NCBI GenBank assembly: GCA_007122045.1
Contig: SKJM01000614.1
Coordinates: 1 to 6,847, forward strand
Direction: 5' to 3'
Source of the DNA: Planctomycetales bacterium
GTDB lineage: Bacteria; Planctomycetota; Planctomycetia; Pirellulales; Thermoguttaceae
Length of the DNA stretch: 6,847 bases
The notes below the pieces were generated by a model that saw only the letters and a program-made list of their open reading frames with translations, searched no databases and was not told the DNA's origin. How positions within the stretch are numbered: position 1 is the first letter of the stretch; each line of letters starts with the position of its first letter. Shown piece after piece: positions 1 to 5,099 of the stretch. The translations under genes and the position numbers were made by a program.

Positions 1-80
1 GGTCGTGCTGCGGCGCCTCAGCGTCCAGGTCCGGTAGAAATGATGCGATGTTGACCTCGGATGTCTTGGGACCGGCAAAA

Positions 81-89
81 TGCTATAAT
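81..89 (+). promoter_or_regulatory. Extended -10 promoter element for the first gene pair
   Basis: TGCTATAAT matches the extended -10 consensus (TG, one base, then TATAAT) perfectly. I see no good -35 at normal spacing: TTGACC at 51-56 lies 27 bases upstream, too far. Extended -10 promoters can work without a -35. Transcription would start about 7 bases downstream, near 96-97, exactly where an ATG lies (97-99), so the message may be leaderless. This is inference from sequence alone. Confidence 0.42.
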
Positions 90-96
90 GCGCACC

Positions 97-891
97 ATGG
101 TCGAGACAGGCGCAACCCTCCGCTGCGCGTGTTGCTCGCACCGGGACTCTGGGTTCGGGAGAAATGCAGTGTTTTTGGCCAAAGACAGTCGCCACGGTGT
201 CGCATATCTGGTATTCACATGGGATGACCCCCGACAGGCGGGGTTTGCTGGCCCAGTCGAGGAGGTCGCGCTCGATTACGATACGCGTGCGGTTCACCGT
301 TGGCCCGACGGAAGCGTCCAGCCTCAACCTTGTGTCGGCCGCGATCCTGACCAGTCGAGGCACTTCAGAATGTTCAAGAGCAGCAGCGAGCGAGACTCCG
401 AGGGATATCAGCCCGTACCGGGGGAACCTGTTGTGTTGGACTCCTGGATGGACTATCTGAAGCTGTTTCATCCTGAGGATCTGCCGGACGAAGAGTGGTA
501 TCGCCAGTTGGACCGGTACGACGAGGCCTCGCGTCTTCGGCGTCAGCGGGCGGAAGTGCCCGCTCAGCCGACCACCGGAAGCCGGGATGAGGTGGCTGCC
601 TGGGTGGCGAGGAAGCACCTGATCGCCGATAGCGCCATCCGGGAAGTATGGTACCTGCCGCGCGAAGCGCCGCCCGAGGAAATTCGTTTGCTGGAGTTAA
701 ACGACCGGCTCGCGGGCGACGAGTCGCAGGCCGAAGCGATCGATTTTGGTCTGGATGTCGAGGGGGCCCGGTTCCGGTTGTTCGTCGCCGACGTCACCAG
801 CGATCAACTCGACCGGATCCAGCGGGACCCCTCGCGGCTTCCGCCGGGATGGTCCCTCGAGGATACGAGAATCTGGAGGCGGGGTGCATGA
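97..891 (+). CDS. Hypothetical protein with conserved-looking C-terminal domain, partner of the downstream HEPN-like gene
   Basis: I do not recognise a named family with certainty. The protein is 264 residues from the ATG at 97; in-frame ATGs at 61 and 88 would add 12 or 3 residues. None of the three has a Shine-Dalgarno site. I prefer 97 because an extended -10 box overlaps the earlier part, implying a leaderless start. Residues 1-150 form a mixed beta/charged region with a Cys cluster near the start (C10, C12, C13, followed by H15) that might bind metal, but no full zinc motif is visible. A Pro/Arg-rich linker leads to a compact domain at about 162-264, starting SRDEVAAWVARKHL, then EVWYLPREAPPEEIRLLELN, IDFGLDVEG, a hydrophobic strand and LPPGWSLED. 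From memory, small stand-alone proteins of this C-terminal type occur next to genes like the next one; I could not verify this. No signal peptide or membrane segment is seen, so it is probably cytoplasmic. The stop overlaps the next start (ATGA). Confidence 0.75.
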   Translation: MVETGATLRCACCSHRDSGFGRNAVFLAKDSRHGVAYLVFTWDDPRQAGFAGPVEEVALDYDTRAVHRWPDGSVQPQPCVGRDPDQSRHFRMFKSSSERDSEGYQPVPGEPVVLDSWMDYLKLFHPEDLPDEEWYRQLDRYDEASRLRRQRAEVPAQPTTGSRDEVAAWVARKHLIADSAIREVWYLPREAPPEEIRLLELNDRLAGDESQAEAIDFGLDVEGARFRLFVADVTSDQLDRIQRDPSRLPPGWSLEDTRIWRRGA

Positions 892-1379
892 CCGAACACC
901 AGCGGTTGTTCCTCGTCCAAGCACGCAGCGACTTTGTCGTGTATCGACTGTTGCGCAGCCGGCCTGATCTGCCCGCCTGTCACGCGTTACACTATCTGCA
1001 GATGGCGACGGAACTGCTGGGGAAGGCTCATGCTTGGAAGCACGGCCCTCGCTCGGGATCGCACCGCGCTTTCGTCGGATTCGTGCGAAGTCTCTCGACC
1101 AATCGCAGGGCTCAGAAACGATTGGGATACGGACGGAATGACACTTGGGAACAAATGATCCGGAAAAGCGTCCCATTAGCCGAAAAGATCGAAGGCTTGC
1201 CACCGGCCCTGGATCCGGATGGCCCGAACCCCGAGTATCCATGGCCGCGCGACGCCCCGCACACGGCACCGGCAGAGCACACGTTTGAAATCTGGAACGA
1301 GTTGCAGGAAACGGCCGCCGGCCGTCGTTTTCTTCATTTGCTTGGGGCGCTCTTCCACGCTGCCGAGGCGTTGCTTTGA
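888..1379 (+). CDS. Small helical HEPN-like hypothetical protein
   Basis: A 163-residue protein whose ATG at 888 overlaps the upstream stop in an ATGA junction. GGAGG at 875-879 sits 8 bases before the start, so translation is well supported and probably coupled to the upstream gene. The N-terminal part is amphipathic helical: QARSDFVVYRLL (11-22), then CHALHYLQMATELLGKAHAW (31-50). This resembles the two-helix pattern of HEPN-type proteins, where an HxxQ..E-like face packs the bundle. A later segment has NPEYPW (114-119), and a final helix ends RFLHLLGALFHAAEALL. HEPN proteins are often RNases or the toxin half of two-gene modules; their usual signature is R, 4-6 residues, H. The only clear fit is R25..H32, which lies near the N-terminus rather than at the usual C-terminal helix, so RNase activity is doubtful. 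The HEPN call is an inference from helix pattern. It could instead be a conserved hypothetical family with a similar fold. Confidence 0.72.
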   Translation: MTEHQRLFLVQARSDFVVYRLLRSRPDLPACHALHYLQMATELLGKAHAWKHGPRSGSHRAFVGFVRSLSTNRRAQKRLGYGRNDTWEQMIRKSVPLAEKIEGLPPALDPDGPNPEYPWPRDAPHTAPAEHTFEIWNELQETAAGRRFLHLLGALFHAAEALL

Positions 1380-1721
1380 CATGATCAAAAGGAAACGGTT
1401 CGTAGCTCCCCGGGGCACGGGGCCACGCTTCCAATGTTAACTTCACAGCGTCCGGGTGCTGTGATAGAGTGGTGGCACGCCACGGTTGCCGCGAGTGAAC
1501 TATCCGAATCCTGTGTATCCACCGACCACGAAGTCGAAACGGGGACGCAGCTAGTTTCTGCTTCCCTCAAGGGCACGCTTCGGTGTTCGCCTCGTTAACG
1601 CGCGGGGGTTGACAACCGAATTCCGGCCCGTGCGCTCGTTGAACGGTACGGCGCCTATGTGCGCGGACATCGTTCGTCCAAGCTTTGCCCGTCGAGAAGC
1701 GAATGTCTCGTCGGCAACGAG
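1380..1721. other. Gene-free spacer between convergent genes, with short inverted repeats
   Basis: No convincing coding frame is seen. It lies between the ends of two convergent units. It holds a 7-bp inverted repeat with an 8-base loop (TCACAGC at 1443-1449, GCTGTGA at 1458-1464) and a short dyad GTGGC-AC-GCCAC (1472-1483). The first may act as a weak bidirectional terminator, but there is no T-run on either strand. The unshifted reading frame of the minus-strand PEP-CTERM gene runs through to 1567, but its residues there look like random out-of-frame translation. Confidence 0.5.
1443..1464. terminator. Possible weak stem-loop terminator between convergent genes
   Basis: TCACAGC and GCTGTGA pair perfectly around an 8-base loop, about 64 bases after the stop of the HEPN-like gene. 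No U-tract follows on either strand, so intrinsic termination is uncertain. The position between convergent genes is the main argument. Confidence 0.25.
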
Positions 1722-2454
1722 TCAGCCAAGTCGCCGCCGGCGCCTCAGCATGGCGAATAGCTCCAGATGCAACCACAGTCAGGCAGCCGGGCTCGGGCAC
1801 CGCCTCGATACGGACGGCGGCGGAACGATTGCCTTCCCCATAGAACGCTTCAAGAACATCCTCCCAGGAATCGTCATAAGCTCGCATGAAGCCGTAGTCG
1901 ATGGGGCCATCCGGAACGGTGCTGCCAAGCAAATAAGGTGTTAGGAAGGGGTATTTGCCCGGATCGGGATTGAGCGGGGTGAGGGTGACAAAATGCTCTT
2001 GCCCGGCCGTGGTGGTCAGGCCCAGCGGAAGCACATCCCATTCCAGGTAGAACACGCCTTCGTCGTATTCGGTAACGGCAATTGGCTGTTGCCAACCGGC
2101 ATTCACCGGCCCTGCCACCTGCTGCCCGGCCATCGGGTTCGACTGTACATCGTTGTAACTATCGAAGAACCCAATCCAAAGTGGAAAATCGTTGAACTCC
2201 GTGAGGTTTTCAAACGGCACGAACCAATCTTCGTCCACGATGAACACACCGCCCACGCGGCTCAAGAGTTGGCCGTTCCCGACAAACGACAACGCCGGAA
2301 CGCTTTCAAAGTCGGGCTCCAGCAATGTCGCGAACCAAAGGTCCGGATGCCAGTCTTCGGTGGTGTCGCGGAGAATTTGGGACTGCGTTCCCGCCTGGAC
2401 CGGTGCGGCGACGCACACACACAGAGCAAGAAACAACGCGCCTACTGCTTTCAT
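1722..2454 (-). CDS. Exported PEP-CTERM-type protein, sorting tail frameshifted
   Basis: Start at 2454 is chosen because AGGAG (2461-2465) lies 6 bases upstream and the protein then opens with a clean signal peptide, MKAVGALFLALCVCVAAPVQA, cleaved after residue 21. An in-frame ATG at 2559 lacks a ribosome site. The mature part (about 200 residues) is acidic, rich in aromatic residues and probably beta-rich, with no recognised catalytic domain. Residues 218-222 read AVPEP, the hallmark of PEP-CTERM sorting signals, which direct proteins to an exosortase in the inner membrane. After VPEPGCLTVVA the annotated frame loses the hydrophobic segment and runs on to a stop at 1567. In the neighbouring frame the sequence gives LELFAMLRRRRRLG and a stop at 1722-1724, exactly the hydrophobic stretch plus Arg cluster expected. 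The shift must lie between about 1767 and 1779, because the second frame has a stop at 1779-1781. It may be a real mutation, a sequencing error or, less likely, programmed frameshifting. The coordinates given assume the shifted tail; without it the frame ends at 1567. Confidence 0.78.
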
Positions 2455-2460
2455 CGGAAT

Positions 2461-2465
2461 CTCCT
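2461..2465 (-). promoter_or_regulatory. Ribosome binding site deciding the PEP-CTERM gene start
   Basis: AGGAG on the minus strand, 6 bases from the ATG at 2454. It favours this start over the in-frame ATG 105 bases upstream, which has no such site. Confidence 0.7.
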
Positions 2466-2610
2466 GGCGTAAATCAACTGGTGCAAGACAACGGAGCTGC
2501 GCAATTCCAACTGAACTAACCGACGCGACCAACAACGCGGCCAAACCCGCGCAATGCACGGCCTCGCAACGTCGCTCAGGGATGCGAAATGTGATTTTCT
2601 ATGAAACTTA

Positions 2611-2639
2611 AGTATAATCAAGAGAAACTGGCGGGTCAA
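2611..2639 (-). promoter_or_regulatory. Sigma-70-type promoter for the PEP-CTERM gene
   Basis: On the minus strand TTGACC (2639-2634) is followed by a 17-base spacer and TATACT (2616-2611). Each box matches the consensus at five of six positions, and the spacing is ideal. The site sits in a short AT-rich island within GC-rich DNA. Transcription would start near 2604, giving a leader of about 150 bases before the ATG at 2454. I see no recognisable riboswitch in that leader. Confidence 0.6.
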
Positions 2640-2772
2640 GAGGTCACCCTGGGTTGCGCGTCGCTCGCACCGCTCGCATCGACTCCACCCCCGGCAGGCT
2701 CAGAAACTTCCCTTCGGAACTCCAATTCGACCCGCCTCGTTGCCCGCTGGCCCATGGACCGTTTTGCATCCC

Positions 2773-3022
2773 TCAGCCACGTCCAAGCGCACAGTCGCCG
2801 CGCCGCACCAGATCAAAGCCCCTCGTGCAGATCGCCGCAGCGGAGCAAGCCGTCACCGACCGCTCGACGCCCGGCCGCCAGTAGCCGTACTTGTCCGAGA
2901 ATCGCTCCTCGTACACCCGGCTGGAATGGACCGAAATACCGGTCCGCGACGCGCCACAGGTAGGAGGCCCGTGGATCGCGCGGAGCGTCGAGTGGTAGCA
3001 CGTCGGAGTACGCGGCTGTCAT
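2773..3022 (-). pseudogene. Decayed N-terminal fragment of an IS91-type transposase (zinc-binding domain)
   Basis: The protein can be read only by switching between two minus-strand frames. Frame one gives PRDPRASYLWRVADRYFGPF. Frame two gives RVYEERFSDKYGYWRPGVER. Frame one again gives LRCGDLHEG. Frame two gives FDLVRRGDCAL and a stop at 2773-2775. Joined in order these match my memory of the N-terminal zinc-binding region of IS91/ISCR-type Y2 transposases, where an LRCGDLHxGF(A)RVRCxDC-like run carries metal-binding Cys. Three single-base indels are needed, near 2919, 2850 and 2819. One expected Cys has become Arg (TGC to CGC) in VRRGDC. The next expected motif (AFSCKGR-like) and the catalytic Tyr region are absent, so it is a truncated, inactive relic. 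Family assignment is by motif recall only. Confidence 0.6.
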
Positions 3023-3161
3023 TACAGCGGGGGCGCCGGCCCAGCGAGAGCCTATGCACTATCACTGGAATATAACGCTCGACGATACGCTCCACCTCGT
3101 TGATCCTGAGTACTCCTACGGCTGCCTCCCCGATCGCCGTCCGAGGTTCGACGCCCATGCC
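3023..3161. other. Spacer between transposase relic and DUF4832 gene
   Basis: Short non-coding stretch. A minus-strand frame here reads plausibly for about 45 residues (for example RINEVERIVERYIP) but belongs to no family I recognise and continues into an overlapping shadow frame of the next gene. It may be more of the decayed mobile element or chance. Confidence 0.35.
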
Positions 3162-3179
3162 CCCCCAAGTGGACGGGGG
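3162..3179 (-). terminator. GC hairpin just after the DUF4832 gene stop
   Basis: CCCCC and GGGGG pair around an 8-base loop, starting 2 bases after the minus-strand stop codon. The stem is pure GC, but no U-tract follows, so it is only a candidate terminator. Confidence 0.3.
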
Positions 3180-3181
3180 AG

Positions 3182-4570
3182 TCACGGGATTCGGACCCGC
3201 CCAAGCGAGAGCCAGCCGGGCGCGGAGGCGTCTTGGGTTCGGTTGGCGAACCGCAGGGGCTTGCCGCCCCGCATCGGGTTCATCACCTGCACGGCCAGCA
3301 CATACTTGCCCGCGTTTACCCCGCTCACGTCCAAGGTATCGGCCCACAATCGCGGCCTCTCGCCGGGCAGCAGATGGGTCACCTTGCCGGAGGCCGGGAA
3401 CGTCTTCACCGGCGAGCCGTCGGCCAGCAGGCTCCATTGCGCCGGCCAGTCGTAGTAGAACGGGGCCACCCCGCGGTTTTCGATTTCCAGCTTCACCGCG
3501 AGCTTGCCGTCCTGCACCGCGCCGATGCTCACTCGCGGGCAGTGGAATTCGTAGCCCATCCGCCGCACCTGCTCCATCGCCCGCCGTATCCGCTCGGGCG
3601 GCTGCTTCCTCGCGAACATGCCGCTGTCCATCAGCCAGGTGACGTGGGTCGCCTCGACGCACTCGCGAAAGCTCTGGATTCGCTCGTCGCCCGGATCGTC
3701 GTCGAACACCCTGCCCCATGCCTCGGGGCGAATTTCGCCGCCGATGGGATGTGTCTTCCACTTTGCCTCGGCGTCGGGCCCGGCCGCCTTCAGGGCGGTC
3801 ATGTAGAACCACTCGTCGCCACGCCTGCCCGTGTGCAACGTGGCCCAGGCGAACGAGTCGTCATGGTAGCCGAACCTGCGGCCGCTGTTCGCCGCGTACC
3901 GGGGGTCGTTCTCGCCGGCCGGGTATCGCAGCAGCACGTGCGTCGTCCGGAACGCCGCCTCGTAGGCGGTCATCACCTCCTCTTGCACCGCCTTGCCGGC
4001 GAACAGTTCCGGTCGGGGGTAGGTGTGCCATTCACCCCACGCTCCAAGCAACCCGGCCGTAATGAACCCGATGCGCGGGTCGCCGTCGTACTTCTCGCCG
4101 AGGGCGGCGATGAAGCGCTTCAGCGACCGCCGGAGGTTCTCATCTTCGTAGTCGGGCGTTTCCACCGAAACCGGCCGAAAAGGATGGGTCTTTTGGTGCA
4201 CGTATTTGTGGACCCTCAGCCCGTCTTCGAGCAGAAATTCGGGAATAACGCCCTGCTTGCCGGGAAACTCGAGGTACACGCGGAACACGGCCTGATGCCC
4301 CCGACCGGCCACGTCGTCGAGTATCGCCTCCAGCGGACGCCAGTCGAACTCGTCGTAGCCTTTCACCAGGGCCGAGTACGGCAGGTAGGCGAACTCCATG
4401 CTGTGGGGAAATCGGTCGCGCACGTCGCGCCGGTAAGGCACCAGCCCTTTCAGCGGGTTGTCTACCGGCGCGGGCGCGTACTCAAGCGGCTGCCACGAAG
4501 CGGCTTGAGCCGGCCGCAGACCGATGGCAAGCAGAACTGCAAAGCATACTGTTGGGTAGGCGCGAATCAT
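3182..4570 (-). CDS. Exported DUF4832-type protein (glycoside-hydrolase-like fold)
   Basis: A complete 462-residue protein. Residues 1-23 are a signal peptide (MIRAYPTVCFAVLLAIG, ending PAQA), so it is secreted or periplasmic. NPLKGLVPY at 38-46 is the entry motif I associate with DUF4874/DUF4832 proteins, which have a TIM-barrel, glycoside-hydrolase-like N-terminal part. Further barrel-like motifs follow: VFRVYLEFPG (95-104), GFITAGLLGAWGEWHTYP (168-185) with candidate acidic residue E180, LLRYP (213-217) and RFGYHDDSF (232-240) with D237/D238. The last ~120 residues form a beta-sandwich-like domain (VKLEIENRGVAPFYYDW, then LLPGERPRLW and GKYVLAVQVMNP). No substrate is known; a role on polysaccharides is an inference from fold and from the organism type. 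GGAGG (4572-4576) is only one base from the ATG, unusually tight. No alternative start fits, because the signal peptide begins here. It appears to be a single-gene unit. Confidence 0.85.
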   Translation of the reverse strand: MIRAYPTVCFAVLLAIGLRPAQAASWQPLEYAPAPVDNPLKGLVPYRRDVRDRFPHSMEFAYLPYSALVKGYDEFDWRPLEAILDDVAGRGHQAVFRVYLEFPGKQGVIPEFLLEDGLRVHKYVHQKTHPFRPVSVETPDYEDENLRRSLKRFIAALGEKYDGDPRIGFITAGLLGAWGEWHTYPRPELFAGKAVQEEVMTAYEAAFRTTHVLLRYPAGENDPRYAANSGRRFGYHDDSFAWATLHTGRRGDEWFYMTALKAAGPDAEAKWKTHPIGGEIRPEAWGRVFDDDPGDERIQSFRECVEATHVTWLMDSGMFARKQPPERIRRAMEQVRRMGYEFHCPRVSIGAVQDGKLAVKLEIENRGVAPFYYDWPAQWSLLADGSPVKTFPASGKVTHLLPGERPRLWADTLDVSGVNAGKYVLAVQVMNPMRGGKPLRFANRTQDASAPGWLSLGRVRIP

Positions 4571-4614
4571 TCCTCCGACACCAGAATGGCGGACATGTAC
4601 GTTATAGCGTACAT
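4567..4614 (-). other. Possible 15-codon leader ORF overlapping the DUF4832 start
   Basis: An ATG at 4614 opens a 15-residue frame (MYAITYMSAILVSEE) whose TGA overlaps the ATG of the exported protein as ATGA. Coupled re-initiation could explain why the main gene has a Shine-Dalgarno site only one base from its start. No ribosome site is evident for the leader itself, and if transcription starts near 4594 the leader would be cut off. Chance is quite possible. Confidence 0.2.
4595..4614. promoter_or_regulatory. 20-bp operator-like dyad upstream of the DUF4832 gene
   Basis: ATGTACG and CGTACAT form perfect 7-bp arms around a 6-base centre. On the minus strand the centre contains TATAAC, a fair -10 box, which would place the transcript start near 4594 and give a leader of about 24 bases before the ATG at 4570. 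A dyad over a -10 box is the usual layout for a repressor site. No -35 is visible at the right spacing. Confidence 0.45.
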
Positions 4615-4654
4615 CAGGCGGGTCGCCGCGTCCATGGCGTTGTCCCTGCCCGAA

Positions 4655-4661
4655 AACACGC
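4655..4661. repeat. Left flanking direct repeat (target duplication candidate)
   Basis: AACACGC here is repeated in the same orientation at 4798-4804, immediately outside the two ends of the palindromic element. This is the expected mark of a transposition event that duplicates 7 bases. Confidence 0.5.
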
Positions 4662-4797
4662 GGTAACCGTTCACGGGCCGGCCGGGGACTGGTCCATTTT
4701 TCGGCCGATTGACGCTGTTCTTACCGCAAGACGATGCCCGAAAAATGGACCTGTCCCCTTACCGGCCGAAGGGGGACAGTCGCCCGTGAACGGTTAC
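4662..4797. mobile_element. Palindromic MITE/REPIN-like element with 16-bp terminal inverted repeats
   Basis: The ends are perfect 16-bp inverted repeats: GTAACCGTTCACGGGC at 4663-4678 and its complement at 4782-4797. Internally, GGTCCATTTTTCGG (4691-4704) pairs with CCGAAAAATGGACC (4738-4751), and GGCCGG next to each arm also pairs. The right arm carries an extra hairpin, CTGTCCCC (4751-4758) with GGGGACAG (4772-4779), which the left arm has partly lost. AACACGC flanks both sides. There is no coding capacity, so it would be moved in trans. The AAAAATGGACCTGTCCCC type of motif is, from memory, common near REP-associated (RAYT) transposase genes in this kind of genome, but I cannot verify that. 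Such REP sequences do not normally make target duplications, so a classical DDE-type MITE is the other option. Confidence 0.65.
4751..4779. repeat. Internal hairpin of the palindromic element
   Basis: CTGTCCCCTT and AAGGGGGACAG form a 10-bp stem with one bulged G around a small CCGG-centred loop. The left half of the element has only part of this sequence, so the two halves are not equal in length. Confidence 0.55.
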
Positions 4798-4804
4798 AAC
4801 ACGC
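4798..4804. repeat. Right flanking direct repeat (target duplication candidate)
   Basis: AACACGC, identical to 4655-4661 and directly abutting the right terminal inverted repeat. On the left, one extra G separates repeat and inverted repeat. Confidence 0.5.
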
Positions 4805-5088
4805 AACCGCGCCCACCCAAAGCGTTGGCTTCCTTGGCAACGCCCGGCTGCCGCGTTACGGTTAAGTAGACGCGGGTCGTCGGCGGCCCCCCGGTTGGCC
4901 CTTTGTCGGCCGCAGCCTTTGTGTGCCCGTCGAGGCGGGCGAAACGGCCCGCCTTGGGGGCATGCGGCGGCCCGATCGCGGGCTCCTTGCCGCGGACGGA
5001 TGGCTGGGCGTGTAACCAATCGCGGGCCCGGCGTATCTAATCCATGAAGACGACGTTTCCCGCCATCCTTGCCCTTTGGCACCACCCT
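4805..5088. other. Gene-free leader region before the DsbD-type gene
   Basis: No convincing gene is seen. An ATG at 5044 opens a 59-codon frame starting MKTTFPAILALW, but it becomes Arg-rich and overlaps the real DsbD frame, so I reject it. The region is very GC-rich, with an 8-bp perfect hairpin at 4933-4954. I find no strong promoter; TATCTA at 5034-5039 is a weak -10 candidate without a matching -35. Confidence 0.4.
4933..4954. repeat. Perfect 8-bp stem-loop upstream of the DsbD-type gene
   Basis: AGGCGGGC and GCCCGCCT pair around a 6-base loop (GAAACG). No T-run follows on either strand, so a classical terminator is unlikely. It could be part of a structured leader or a rho-independent-like remnant for transcripts from the left. 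Confidence 0.35.
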
Positions 5089-5099
5089 GAGGATCGCCC

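Noticed and set aside
1..60. Possible tail of an upstream gene (VVLRRLSVQVR then stop at 35-37)
   Set aside because: Only 11 codons visible, and two other frames are equally plausible; too short to support.
697..1446. 249-codon minus-strand frame opposite the HEPN-like gene
   Set aside because: No ribosome site or family motifs; the plus-strand pair has an ATGA junction and a good ribosome site.
2613..2618. TATAAT on the plus strand as a promoter
   Set aside because: No fitting -35 and no plus-strand gene downstream; the same AT-rich island serves the better minus-strand promoter.
3180..3210. tRNA T-arm-like sequence on the minus strand (CGGGTCCGAATCCCG)
   Set aside because: It is the end of the DUF4832 coding region, lacks a proper T55, and no acceptor or anticodon stem surrounds it.
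2853..3812. 319-codon minus-strand frame overlapping the DUF4832 gene end and the transposase relic
   Set aside because: Arg/Gly-rich out-of-frame translation of the DUF4832 gene that then runs into the spacer.
3233..4666. 477-codon open frame on the plus strand opposite the DUF4832 gene
   Set aside because: Antisense shadow in GC-rich DNA; the minus-strand frame has a signal peptide, family motifs and sensible composition.
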